Shown here: in pieces, positions 25,043 through 36,028 of the stretch
Layout of the letters: the number at the start of each line of letters is the position of its first letter
Position numbering within the stretch: position 1 is the first letter of the stretch
Assembly: GCF_012979535.1 (NCBI RefSeq)
Contig: NZ_CP053015.1
Location: forward strand, 1,612,001-1,676,000
From: Sphingomonas lacunae
GTDB lineage: Bacteria; Pseudomonadota; Alphaproteobacteria; Sphingomonadales; Sphingomonadaceae
Direction: 5' to 3'
DNA length: 64,000 nucleotides
Program-made: the position numbers and the translations under genes
The notes under the pieces: generated by a model
The model's input: the letters and a program-made list of their open reading frames with translations, nothing else
What the model was told of the DNA's origin: nothing
Databases searched by the model: none

Positions 25043-26404
25043 TCAGGCCGCTTCACTTTGGCGCGACGGAACGGGCAATCTGTTGCCTTGCGCTGCCGCT
25101 CGTTTCGCTCCCTTGACCAGTTCCTTTTTCAGGGCGCGCACATAGTGGTCAAAATCCAACTGGATCGTATGACGTCGGGCGGCATAATAATGGCCGGTGT
25201 AATAGTCTTCGTCAGCGACAATGACCCGTTCCATTTCCGCGGTTGAAGGCGGAGCATATTGGCCGGTCAGATAGGCGGCCACCAGTTTGGATTGTTGTTC
25301 GGCAAAGTTGACCAGCGTGGGCAGAGGCTGGGCCAGCCCCATGTAAAACAGGTCAGGCACTCCCGGCTTCATGATCCGTTTGAACAGCGCCGGAGGACGA
25401 TTGTCCTCGTCAGCACAGAAGGATGGCTCGTCAAAGAAGGGGAATTTGATGTCATAGCCTGTCGCCCAGACGATGACGTCAATCTCTTCGCGGCTGCCGT
25501 CAGTGAACACAACGCCATTGCCGTCGAGCCGTTCGATCCCTGGTTTCATGGTGAGGTCGCCTGATCCCGCGCGCAGCAGGAATTCGCCCGAGACGGTGCC
25601 ATGACTTTCGAATGGACCGATTTCGGGTTCGGGCAGGCCATAGTCGCTCATCTTGCCAACCAGATTTTTGACCATCCGCGCGCCGAGCCACTGGCGCAAT
25701 CCTTTAGGCATCCAGGCGGGGGCGGGATTCTTGTCGAGCGGCTGGCCGCGATAATATTTGGGGAAAATCCAGACGCCGCGCCGGGTCGAGACGAACAGTT
25801 TTTGCGCCATGGGCCGCTGCGACAGTTCGGACGCGATGTCCATCGCGCTGTTGCCCATGCCTACGACCAACACCCGCTTGCCGATGCAGTCGACCGGTTC
25901 GAACGGGCTGCGATAATGGTGGCTGTGCAGCTGAGGGCCATCGAATGTTCCGGGATAGTCCGGAATGCGGGCCGCCCAGTGATGACCATTGGCGACAGCG
26001 AGCGCATCATAGAAGAGCGTCTCTCCGCTTGAGAGCGTTACATCCCAGCCACCGCCATCGCGTCGTTGAGCCTTCTCGACCCTTGTGTTGAAGCGGATGC
26101 TTTCACGAAGTCCGAAATGGTCGACATAATCATGGAAATACTGGAGCAACTGTGCGTGGTGCGGGTAATCCGGCCACTCTGCCGGAACCGGATAGTCCTC
26201 GAACGCGAGCCGCCATTTCGATGTGTCGATGTGCAGGCTCTGGTAACAGGATGAGAGGCCGTTGGGGTTGTTGTAATACCAGTTGCCTCCGATGTTGTCC
26301 GACGCCTCATAGACGTCGAAGGGGATGCCATGATCCTTGAGTCTTTTGGCGGTGGTGAAACCGGAACAGCCTGCGCCAATGATGCAAACGCGTGGCAAAC
26401 CCAT
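25043..26404 (-). CDS. Flavin-containing monooxygenase (FMO type)
   Basis: A 453-residue protein started at the ATG at 26404, where AAAGGAGAG lies eight bases upstream; the 521-residue frame is longer but has no such site. FAD site VCIIGAGCSGFTTAKRL, NADPH site KRVLVVGMGNSAMDIASEL, and the intervening FDGPQLHSHHY fits the FMO fingerprint FxGxxxHxxxY rather than the Baeyer-Villiger form. It is first in the operon with the P450 and the enoyl-CoA hydratase. Substrate unknown. Confidence 0.9.
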   Translation of the reverse strand: MGLPRVCIIGAGCSGFTTAKRLKDHGIPFDVYEASDNIGGNWYYNNPNGLSSCYQSLHIDTSKWRLAFEDYPVPAEWPDYPHHAQLLQYFHDYVDHFGLRESIRFNTRVEKAQRRDGGGWDVTLSSGETLFYDALAVANGHHWAARIPDYPGTFDGPQLHSHHYRSPFEPVDCIGKRVLVVGMGNSAMDIASELSQRPMAQKLFVSTRRGVWIFPKYYRGQPLDKNPAPAWMPKGLRQWLGARMVKNLVGKMSDYGLPEPEIGPFESHGTVSGEFLLRAGSGDLTMKPGIERLDGNGVVFTDGSREEIDVIVWATGYDIKFPFFDEPSFCADEDNRPPALFKRIMKPGVPDLFYMGLAQPLPTLVNFAEQQSKLVAAYLTGQYAPPSTAEMERVIVADEDYYTGHYYAARRHTIQLDFDHYVRALKKELVKGAKRAAAQGNRLPVPSRQSEAA

Positions 26405-26598
26405 GCTCGCTCTCTCCTTTATTCCGTTTCTCTTCTCCAAACGGATAAGGCCATGGATGCGGCCCCGAGTCCAGCGCGGCTGAACGGGCCTCTCACGGTT
26501 GACAGGAACCCGCGGGAGCAGCCGCCTCGCCGCTCTTGCATTCAGCGAAACAATCGTCACAACCGTGACAGCGCACCGGGGCAAGGGAGAACGGAGCG

Positions 26599-27006
26599 AT
26601 GCTGTCACTGATCTATGTCAGCCGCATGATGATGCGGTCGAACGAACAGGCTGTCGCCGAACTCGCCCGGCGGGCAGAGCTCGCCAACAGCCGCCTTGGC
26701 ATCACCGGCCTGCTGCTCTGGAACAGCTTGCATTTCATGCAGTTGCTGGAGGGTGAGGGGCAGCATGTCATGGATGTGATGACCCGGATTGCCAACGATC
26801 CACGCCATACGGACATCGTCTATCTGCGCACTGAGGAGCGCGCGACTCGCGAATGCCCGGACTGGGGCATGCAGGCGCAGTTAAGCCCGCTGACCGGCGC
26901 CGGGGCGCTGAGCGGATTTGCCGAGGCTCTGCCTGCAACGCTGGCGACCGACACGCGGATATTGTTCACCAGCTTTGCCAGCGCGTTGCGACCCGCCATG
27001 GCCTAG
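26599..27006 (+). CDS. BLUF-domain blue-light photoreceptor
   Basis: A 135-residue protein that is almost entirely a BLUF domain. The flavin-contacting residues are in place: Tyr6 (LIYVS), Asn30 (ANSRLGITGLLLW) and Gln48 (FMQLLEGEG), and Trp89 occurs in CPDWGM. BLUF proteins bind FAD and respond to blue light through a hydrogen-bond switch around Tyr and Gln. There is no effector domain, so it should act through a partner protein. AAGGGAGAACGGAG precedes the ATG. It is divergent from the FMO operon and directly upstream of the thiC riboswitch. Confidence 0.92.
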   Translation: MLSLIYVSRMMMRSNEQAVAELARRAELANSRLGITGLLLWNSLHFMQLLEGEGQHVMDVMTRIANDPRHTDIVYLRTEERATRECPDWGMQAQLSPLTGAGALSGFAEALPATLATDTRILFTSFASALRPAMA

Positions 27007-27044
27007 TGCCCTCTTGCCCCGCTGATGGTGCAGGCCTATCTCTG

Positions 27045-29629
<2,585 letters not shown>

Positions 29630-29638
29630 CCCGCCAAA

Positions 29639-29705
29639 GGTAACACAGGGTAACACCCACGTCGGCGCAAAAGCTCCCGCCGACAGGTTGACACTGGTTG
29701 ACACT
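29639..29705 (+). repeat. Two short tandem repeats after DUF3429
   Basis: Just after the DUF3429 stop, GGTAACAC occurs twice (29639 and 29649), and then a perfect tandem of GGTTGACACT occupies 29686-29705. Between them lies a hairpin GTCGGCG/CGCCGAC. The remaining bases up to 29890 contain no convincing gene. Confidence 0.6.
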
Positions 29706-29890
29706 CCAGCGGGAGGATTCAACGGCCGCCTGCGGGTTTCAGGGCCTGTTTCGGACTGTAAACTTAATGGAGTGAGGTGAAGGATCCCTACACGTCTGGG
29801 AGCTGGGAACAACGGCCCAGCGTGTTCCCCATCACGCGGTCCGCGCTGACGGCAGTGCATAATGTCCGCCTCCAGCAGGGAGTAACTGAC

Positions 29891-30100
29891 ATGTTGCAAG
29901 GATGTGTATTGGCCGCGCTTTCCGCCGTGGGAATTGTGGTGACTTGGGCAATCGCCATCGCAATCGGAATGATAATGCTGCCCACGACTGGGCCAGCAAC
30001 GTTGATCGCCGCGCTGATCGCGGCGGGAATTATCACCGCCTTTACAGTGCCCCAGTTGATGCGCGGCCTTCGCGATTGCCCGCGGCGGCAGCGGCGCTGA
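29891..30100 (+). CDS. Small two-helix membrane protein
   Basis: A 69-residue product starting at the ATG at 29891, with GGGAG eleven bases upstream; the longer frame from 29777 has no such site. Two hydrophobic segments (LSAVGIVVTWAIAIAIGMIM and TLIAALIAAGIITAFTV) precede a basic tail ending RDCPRRQRR. No recognised family. Confidence 0.45.
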   Translation: MLQGCVLAALSAVGIVVTWAIAIAIGMIMLPTTGPATLIAALIAAGIITAFTVPQLMRGLRDCPRRQRR

Positions 30101-30185
30101 ATTCGTCGTTGCTGGGCGCGGCACGACGAGAGCGGCCCCAGATCAAGTCCGGGGCGACGCTGCGCCTTAGAGGGGGATTACCCCC

Positions 30186-30836
30186 TCACCACCCCCACGG
30201 CGTGGGCGGTGTCGCTACCTCCCGGCTCAGATCAAACTCTACCCGGAACAGGCGGGCGTTGGGGCCGGCGGGGCGGCTGAGCTCGTAGACGAAACGGGGG
30301 TTGGGATCAGTCGGGGCGCTGACTTCCACCGCCCAGACATTGGTCACGGATCGATCTAGCCCGTTGGCGCGGAAACTGGAGATGCTTTCTGCATCGACCG
30401 GGAAGGCCTGGCGGGTTGGGCTGCCCGGTGTGGCGGTGTCTCCGCCATAGAGGGTCACGGCGTCGCTGCTGCCATCCTGGTGCCGGTGATCATGCTTGAG
30501 CCGTAGCCCGGTGGCTGTGCGGGTGATGATCCAGGTACGGCTGTGATCAGTGCCGACGTGAAAGGGGATTTCGACGCGGGTCCCGGTACAGCTGCGCACA
30601 TGCATGACCATCGGCTGGCCGGCCATGTCATCATCTGCGCCGGCGGGCGCGCTGCCGACGATCCGTCCGGCAAAGGATTTGCCACAGAGCACATTGAGCC
30701 GCGCCATGAAGGCGGCCTGTGGATCGGCCGCCGTTTCTGCGGCGGGGGTGGCCGGCGTGGGGATGATGGCGCAGCCGGCGAGCAACAAAGCGAGCGGGGC
30801 GGCGAGCAGGGTGATGCGCGTGTGGGTGCGGTTCAT
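30186..30836 (-). CDS. Predicted lipoprotein, unknown function
   Basis: A 216-residue protein starting at ATG 30836 with a lipoprotein signal (ITLLAAPLALLLAGC). The larger frame that continues upstream runs antisense through nothing plausible and into the metK coding region, so I reject it. The mature domain contains LNVLCGKSFAGRIVGSAPAG and HRHQDGSSDAVTLYGGDTAT and is followed by a single C-terminal beta-rich part. It appears to be a conserved sphingomonad-type lipoprotein, but I do not know its role. It lies downstream of metK on the same strand. Confidence 0.7.
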   Translation of the reverse strand: MNRTHTRITLLAAPLALLLAGCAIIPTPATPAAETAADPQAAFMARLNVLCGKSFAGRIVGSAPAGADDDMAGQPMVMHVRSCTGTRVEIPFHVGTDHSRTWIITRTATGLRLKHDHRHQDGSSDAVTLYGGDTATPGSPTRQAFPVDAESISSFRANGLDRSVTNVWAVEVSAPTDPNPRFVYELSRPAGPNARLFRVEFDLSREVATPPTPWGW

Positions 30837-30926
30837 CCGCCGGGCATAGCGCGCTGTGCGGTGGCTGGCAAAGGGGAGGGAGAAAGGGGGGAGCGGGCGC
30901 TCCCTTTGCCCATGGGCCAGACAAGA

Positions 30927-30965
30927 CTGCCCCCTCCCCATCGCTGATGGACGGGGAGGGGGCAG
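30927..30965 (-). terminator. Long inverted repeat downstream of metK
   Basis: A 13-bp perfect inverted repeat, CTGCCCCCTCCCC with GGGGAGGGGGCAG and a 13-base loop, lies 22 bp past the metK stop. On the minus strand it is followed by TCTTGTCT, only partly T-rich, so it may be a terminator or an mRNA-stabilising stem. Confidence 0.55.
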
Positions 30966-30987
30966 GGAGGTCTTTGCTATGCGTGGG

Positions 30988-32193
30988 TTACGCCAGCGCG
31001 GCCTTGAGGTCCTCCACCAGATCGGTCTTTTCCCAGGGGAAGAGATCGGCTTCAGGCTTGCGACCGAAGTGGCCGTAGGCAGCGGTCTTGCGGTAGATCG
31101 GCTTGTTGAGGCCGAGGTGGGTGCGGATGCCGCGCGGCGTGAGGCCGCCAAGCTTTTCAATGCGCATGATCGCCGCTTCGATGAGGTCATCACCGACGGT
31201 GCCGGTTTCATGCGTATCGACATAGAGCGACAGCGGCTTGGACACGCCGATGGCATAGGCCAGCTGGATCGTGCAGCGGGTGGCGAGACCGGCGGCGACG
31301 ATATTCTTGGCGAGATAGCGGGTGATGTAGGCCGCCGAGCGGTCAACCTTGGTCGGGTCCTTGCCCGAGAAGGCGCCGCCGCCGTGCGGAGCCGCGCCGC
31401 CGTAGGTATCAACGATGATCTTGCGCCCGGTCAGGCCTGCGTCGCCATCAGGCCCGCCGATTTCAAAGCTCCCGGTCGGGTTGATGTGATATTCGGTTTC
31501 ACGCAGAAGCACTGGCGGAATGACGTCGGCAACGACGCGCTTCACATAGGCGTGCAGTTCGGCTTCCTTGGCGCCCTCGTCATAGCCCGGAGCGTGCTGG
31601 GTCGAGACGACGACAGCGGTCGCGGCGACCGGCAGGCTGCCTTCGTAACGCAGGGTCACCTGGCTCTTGGCATCGGGCTCAAGGAACGGTGCCGCGCCCG
31701 AGTGGCGGTCAGCCGCCATGCGCTCAAGGATCTTGTGGCTGTAATAAAGGGTGGCGGGCATCAGGTCCGGGGTTTCGTCGGTGGCGTAACCGAACATGAT
31801 CCCCTGGTCCCCGGCGCCTTCATCCTTGTTGTCGCCGGCATCGACGCCCTGGGCGATATGTTCCGACTGGCCGTGCAGGCGGTTGATGAATTCGAACTTT
31901 TCCCAGTGGAAGCCGTCCTGCTCATAACCGATTTCCTTGACCGTGCGGCGGACGGTGGCTTCGATTTCTTCCTGCGCGCCGGATGCCCACTGGCCATTTT
32001 CATAGACGCCCTTGCAGCGGATTTCGCCGGCGAGGACGACCAGCTGGGTCGTGGTGAGGGTTTCGCAGGCGATGCGGGCTTCCGGATCCTTGGAGAGGAA
32101 CAGGTCGACGATGGCGTCGCTGATCTGGTCCGAGACCTTGTCAGGATGGCCTTCGGAGACGGATTCGGAGGTGAAGAGATAGTTTGAACGCAT
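30988..32193 (-). CDS. metK: S-adenosylmethionine synthetase
   Basis: A 401-residue enzyme making S-adenosylmethionine from methionine and ATP. I start at ATG 32193 because the product then begins [19 protein letters not shown], the canonical MetK N-terminus with GHPDK. The motifs [12 protein letters not shown] (ATP/Mg site) and [16 protein letters not shown] are intact. An inverted repeat 33-48 bp upstream (32226-32241) is a possible regulator site. It lies 61 bp downstream of lnt in the same orientation, but the intervening region looks like a promoter. Confidence 0.98.
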   Translation of the reverse strand: MRSNYLFTSESVSEGHPDKVSDQISDAIVDLFLSKDPEARIACETLTTTQLVVLAGEIRCKGVYENGQWASGAQEEIEATVRRTVKEIGYEQDGFHWEKFEFINRLHGQSEHIAQGVDAGDNKDEGAGDQGIMFGYATDETPDLMPATLYYSHKILERMAADRHSGAAPFLEPDAKSQVTLRYEGSLPVAATAVVVSTQHAPGYDEGAKEAELHAYVKRVVADVIPPVLLRETEYHINPTGSFEIGGPDGDAGLTGRKIIVDTYGGAAPHGGGAFSGKDPTKVDRSAAYITRYLAKNIVAAGLATRCTIQLAYAIGVSKPLSLYVDTHETGTVGDDLIEAAIMRIEKLGGLTPRGIRTHLGLNKPIYRKTAAYGHFGRKPEADLFPWEKTDLVEDLKAALA

Positions 32194-32225
32194 GGTTTTC
32201 CCAGTCAATGTTGCTGTGTCTGCGT

Positions 32226-32241
32226 ATAAAGAAATCTTTAT
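32226..32241 (-). promoter_or_regulatory. Palindromic operator candidate for metK
   Basis: ATAAAGA-AA-TCTTTAT is a perfect inverted repeat of two seven-base arms separated by two bases, located 33-48 bp upstream of the metK ATG. Its form is like sites of ArsR-type methionine/SAH regulators (SahR) in Proteobacteria, as I recall; this match was not checked against a motif model. Confidence 0.5.
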
Positions 32242-32254
32242 GTGCGGTTTCGCA

Positions 32255-33904
32255 CTAGCGTTTTGCAGGGCGGCGGGCAAGCGGCATGAGACCAAATGCG
32301 AGCAGGAGCGCGGCAAAGGCGAGCGGCAGGGCATTGCCCCAGCGGGCGAAGGGCGTTGGGCGGTGCGCGGCGGGCACAAAGCCGTCGATACGGCCGGCGC
32401 GGTGCATCGGGATGGAGTCGATGATGCGGCCATCGGCGTCGATGATCGCGCTGATGCCGGTGGGAGTTGAGCGGATGACCGGCAGCCCTTCCTCTATGGC
32501 GCGCATGCGGGCCTGCGCCAGATGCTGTGGCGGGCCCCAGCTGCCGAACCAGGCGTCGTTGGACGGGTTGAACAGGAAGGCAGGGCGGTTGGCGCGATCC
32601 ACCACCTGGCCGGAGAAGATGATTTCGTAGCAGATTTGCACCCCGACCTTGCCGAAGCGGCCCAGATCAAGCGTGCGGGGGCCGGGGCCGGGCCAGAAAT
32701 CGACCGCGCCGGGGGCAAGGCGGGAGAGGCCGAGCGGTTCGAGGATGCTCCGCATCGGCAGATATTCGCCATAGGGGACGAGGTGCGCCTTGTCATAGCG
32801 CGGGCCAAGCTGTTGCCGGGCATTGAGGGTGAAGACGCTGTTGCGTGCACCGGCGACATCGGTGCGGGCGGCGTTGCTTTCCAGCCGGACGGCGCCGGTC
32901 AGCAGCAGATCATCGGGGCCGAGCAGCGCCGCGAGGCGGGCGCGCACGAAGCTGGCAGGCTCTATATACCAGTCGAGCGGATAGCCGCTTTCGAGATAAT
33001 CGGGGACGGCTGCTTCGGGCCAGAGCAGGAGGCGCGGCGCGGCATCGGCGGATTGCGGAGGGGAGAGGCCGGCGAGTTTGGTGAAATTGGCGCGGCGTTG
33101 CTCCATGTCCCACTTGTCGCCCTGATCAATGTTGGGCTGGACGATGGTGATGGGTGGGCCGTCCAAGTTGGGGGTCGAGTCGGCTGGACGGCCGACATCC
33201 AGATAGACGAGCAGGCCAACACCTGTAATCAGGACAGCAACACCCACCTGTGCGGCCAATTGCTGGCGAACGGGCGGTTCAGGAAGCGGATTGCGCCTGT
33301 TCCATGGGAACTCCAAAAACTGCGCCCGCAGTCCACCCGCAATGAGAATAACTATTCCGGACCAACCATAGCTGCCAAGCAGGGGTAGAATTAGTTCAGA
33401 AAAGTGGGCGTGGTTATCCGACAGCCAGATCGCACTCAGCGGGTTCCACGCAAAGCCGGTGAAGACCCAGCTGCGCAGCCATTCGGTGATGATCCATGTG
33501 GCGGCGAAGAGGAGGGTGAGGGTTAGGGTGGCGTTGTGGGCAGCGCTGCGGCGCTCCACCAATTTGACTAGCCACCATGCGCTGGCGGCGGCGAGGGCGG
33601 GGTAAACCGCGAGATACAGTGACAGCAGGATGACCGCGATCCAGCCGAGCCAGGCGGGCATCGCGGCCTGATAGGTGAAGGCGGTGGCGATCCAGTTGTT
33701 GCCCAGCGCGAAATGGCCGACGCCAAACAACCAGCCGAGCAGCAAGGCGCGGCGGGTGGTGGTGGCGCCGCTGATCAAGTGGAGGAGCAACGCCAGCGCG
33801 ATCAATGTCACCGGCCACAGGCCAAGCGGGGCAAAGCCGGTGGCGCTGGCGAGACCGGCGAGGAGCGCGGCAAGGCGGGGGAAGCGGGTGAGGGTGCTGG
33901 CCAT
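32255..33904 (-). CDS. lnt: Apolipoprotein N-acyltransferase
   Basis: A 549-residue inner-membrane enzyme that transfers the third acyl chain to lipoproteins. The start at ATG 33904 is chosen over upstream ATGs because it leaves 70 bp to the divergent VOC gene and the product then starts with a normal membrane segment; ribosome-binding evidence is weak. Several transmembrane helices are followed by a nitrilase domain with the Glu-Lys-Cys triad: [26 protein letters not shown] and [10 protein letters not shown]. The window also encodes several predicted lipoproteins that would be its substrates. Confidence 0.95.
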   Translation of the reverse strand: MASTLTRFPRLAALLAGLASATGFAPLGLWPVTLIALALLLHLISGATTTRRALLLGWLFGVGHFALGNNWIATAFTYQAAMPAWLGWIAVILLSLYLAVYPALAAASAWWLVKLVERRSAAHNATLTLTLLFAATWIITEWLRSWVFTGFAWNPLSAIWLSDNHAHFSELILPLLGSYGWSGIVILIAGGLRAQFLEFPWNRRNPLPEPPVRQQLAAQVGVAVLITGVGLLVYLDVGRPADSTPNLDGPPITIVQPNIDQGDKWDMEQRRANFTKLAGLSPPQSADAAPRLLLWPEAAVPDYLESGYPLDWYIEPASFVRARLAALLGPDDLLLTGAVRLESNAARTDVAGARNSVFTLNARQQLGPRYDKAHLVPYGEYLPMRSILEPLGLSRLAPGAVDFWPGPGPRTLDLGRFGKVGVQICYEIIFSGQVVDRANRPAFLFNPSNDAWFGSWGPPQHLAQARMRAIEEGLPVIRSTPTGISAIIDADGRIIDSIPMHRAGRIDGFVPAAHRPTPFARWGNALPLAFAALLLAFGLMPLARRPAKR

Positions 33905-33973
33905 CGGCCGCGGGAATAGCAAAGCGGGTGGGGGTGCGCTATCGGGGATTGAGTATCCCATGGAGTTGCCCCG

Positions 33974-34390
33974 ATGACCCTGCGTCCGTTTCACCTTGCC
34001 ATCCCTGTGACCGATCTTGCCGCAGCGCGGCGATTTTACGGCGAGGTACTGGGGTGCCCCGAGGGGCGGTCGTCAGACCATTGGGTGGATTTTGACTTTC
34101 AGGGACATCAGCTTGTTGTCCACTATGTGGAAGGCGCAGGTGATGCCGGCAGCAATCCGGTCGACGGCCACGACATTCCGGTGCCGCATTTCGGTATTGT
34201 CCTGACGATGGCGGGGTTTGACGCGCTGGCGGGCCGGATTGCGGCGGCGGGGGTGGCCTTTGTCCATCCGCCGATGCTGCGTTTTGCCGGATTGCCGGGT
34301 GAACAAAAGACGATGTTCCTGCGCGATCCTTCGGGCAATGCCCTGGAGTTCAAGGCCTTTGCCGACGACGCGATGCTGTTTGCGGTGTGA
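33974..34390 (+). CDS. VOC-superfamily protein
   Basis: A 138-residue glyoxalase/dioxygenase-fold protein: HLAIPVTDLAAARRFYGEVL at the N-terminus, the metal-position His of PVPHFGIVL, and MFLRDPSGNALEFKAF at the C-terminus with its Glu. The pattern of two beta-alpha-beta-beta-beta units is that of the VOC family, whose members act on varied substrates. It is divergent from lnt and convergent with the YqaA-type gene. Function unknown. Confidence 0.85.
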   Translation: MTLRPFHLAIPVTDLAAARRFYGEVLGCPEGRSSDHWVDFDFQGHQLVVHYVEGAGDAGSNPVDGHDIPVPHFGIVLTMAGFDALAGRIAAAGVAFVHPPMLRFAGLPGEQKTMFLRDPSGNALEFKAFADDAMLFAV

Positions 34391-34461
34391 GTTTGGGCGG
34401 CGCTTGGCGGGACTCACCTGCTCCAAGCTGCAGTAGCGGGCAGGTCCGTAACCATCGTTAT

Positions 34462-34483
34462 CCTCTCCCGCAGGCGGGAGAGG
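34462..34483. terminator. Hairpin between VOC and YqaA-type genes
   Basis: CCTCTCCCGC and GCGGGAGAGG form a ten-bp stem with almost no loop. It lies between convergent genes, where a bidirectional terminator is expected. No long T tract is present. Confidence 0.5.
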
Positions 34484-34487
34484 AGGG

Positions 34488-35129
34488 TTAGACGCGCAGA
34501 TCAGCGTGGGTGGCGGAGCTGCACTGGTCGGAGGTGGCGGCGCCGGTGCCCGACAGGGCGGCAAAGGCTATGAATCCGCCGACGACCGCAACGGCAAAGG
34601 CCGCCGACAGCCAGGCCAGATATTTTTCAATGAACGCCTTGATCGGGGCGCCAAATTTCCAGAACAGGAAGCCGACCAGCATGAACTGGAAGGCGCGGCT
34701 GGCGATGCTGGCGAGGATGAAGGTGACGAGGTTCATCTGGATGAACCCGGCGGTCAGCGTCAGCAGCTTGAACGGGATGGGGGTCGCACCCTTGAGCAGG
34801 ATGATTTCTGCGCCATAGGCGTTGAGATAACAGGCGGCCCTGGGGAAACTGTCCCACAGGCCGAGTGCCTGGAGCAGGGCAACGCCGATGGTTTCGTAAG
34901 CAAAATAGCCGATGGCATAGCCGAACAGGCCACCAAGCACCGAGGCGAGTGTGCAGATCACGCCGAAGCGCAGCGCCCGCTGTGGCTGGGCAAGGCACAT
35001 CAGGCCAAGCAGCGGGTGCGGCGGTATGGGAAAGAAGCTCGATTCCATGAAGGAAAAGGCGAACAACCAGCGGGTCGCGTGGGGATGCGCGGCCTTGGCC
35101 ATCATCCAGTCATAGAGACGTCTGAGCAT
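34488..35129 (-). CDS. YqaA-type (VTT/DedA-like) membrane protein
   Basis: A 213-residue inner-membrane protein started at ATG 35129 (MLRRLYDWMM). Features of the YqaA/VTT family are ESSFFPIPPHPLLGLM, the G-rich helix ASVLGGLFGYAIGYFAYETI, and KGATPIPFKLLTLTAGFIQM. DedA-type proteins support membrane lipid homeostasis; this branch is poorly studied. The frame extends to 35354 but the added N-terminus looks like shadow coding. Confidence 0.85.
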   Translation of the reverse strand: MLRRLYDWMMAKAAHPHATRWLFAFSFMESSFFPIPPHPLLGLMCLAQPQRALRFGVICTLASVLGGLFGYAIGYFAYETIGVALLQALGLWDSFPRAACYLNAYGAEIILLKGATPIPFKLLTLTAGFIQMNLVTFILASIASRAFQFMLVGFLFWKFGAPIKAFIEKYLAWLSAAFAVAVVGGFIAFAALSGTGAATSDQCSSATHADLRV

Positions 35130-35446
35130 GGGCGCGGGGCGTAGCGGCTGCGGCGGGTGAGGGCAAGGGTGGGGGCCATCGCCTGCAAGGGCAGGGGGTT
35201 TGGGTCGAGGCATGATTGCGCGGGCACCACCCCCATCCAGCGGTGACAGAGGCAGCGCGCTTCCAAGTCTCCGCGTCCTTCCTCCATCCAAGGGGGAGGA
35301 GACGTAGAACCAAATAGGTAAAAACATATTGACATCGTAACGCTGATGTGGCACATTGTGGTCATAGTCGAAAAATGCGAGTCGCGAAGCAGGCCGGTTC
35401 CCGAAGGGGAGGCGGTCTTTTTTGCGTGCGGTGGCAGGAGGTGGCG
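35130..35446 (+). promoter_or_regulatory. Intergenic region upstream of the GTA-like cluster
   Basis: No convincing gene is seen in this 317-bp stretch. Bases 35278-35300 hold a fragment of a dispersed inverted repeat (CCTCCATCC with AAGGGGGAGGAG). A distinctly A/T-rich patch follows at about 35308-35345, with TTGACA at 35329-35334 as a possible -35 element; no clear -10 is found 17 bases later. This is the only obvious place for a main promoter of the cluster, giving a leader of roughly 90 bases. Confidence 0.4.
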
Positions 35447-36028
35447 ATGGTGGGCGGCAAGCGGGTCAAGGCGGCGAAGGGCAGGAACAAGCGAGGCACG
35501 GGCCAGGAGCCGGCGACGATCCTGGTCGGTGGCAAGCCCGGCCAGACAGCGCAATTGCGCGCGGCGCGTGGTGACCGGTTTGACGAGGACAAGCAGGCCG
35601 CCTTTTTCGCCCATCTGACTGAGACATGCAATGTGACCGGGGCGACCAAGGCGGCGGGCGTCTGTTTGCAGACAGTCTATGCCAAGCGGCGGCGGGACCC
35701 GGATTTCGCGCGACGATGGGACCAGGCCAAGGCTGATGCGGTGGCCGATCTGGAAATGCGGGCGCTGGCGCAGGGGCGGTTCGGGCGTGAGGTGGTGGTC
35801 GAGCAGCGGGCGTCGGAGGACGGGCAAGTGCTGACCCGGCGGACACGGCATGACGAAGCATCGCTGACGCTGCAACGCATAGGCCGAAGCGGGCTGGTGC
35901 GGATTGGCAGTGAGGATGCCGAGCGCGAAGCGGAAGCCATGGCTGAACGGCAAGCGCGGGTTGAGGCGGCGGTGCAGCTGTTGTCCGCAGGGGTGCGTGA
36001 GATTTTGAAAGAGGCGGATCGTGACTGA
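35447..36028 (+). CDS. GTA-type small terminase (gp1-like)
   Basis: A 193-residue protein. The ATG at 35447 has an excellent AGGAGGTGGCG before it, which decides the start against a longer frame. A basic N-terminus (GGKRVKAAKGRNKRGTG) precedes a helix-turn-helix-like segment NVTGATKAAGVCLQTVYAKR followed by a coiled-coil-like C-terminal helix. The position immediately before the large terminase and the helix-turn-helix suggest the small terminase/DNA-recognition subunit. It overlaps the large-terminase start by eight bases. Confidence 0.7.
   Translation: MVGGKRVKAAKGRNKRGTGQEPATILVGGKPGQTAQLRAARGDRFDEDKQAAFFAHLTETCNVTGATKAAGVCLQTVYAKRRRDPDFARRWDQAKADAVADLEMRALAQGRFGREVVVEQRASEDGQVLTRRTRHDEASLTLQRIGRSGLVRIGSEDAEREAEAMAERQARVEAAVQLLSAGVREILKEADRD

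Noticed and set aside
30856..32187. 443-codon plus-strand frame
   Set aside because: Antisense to metK, a clear full-length gene.
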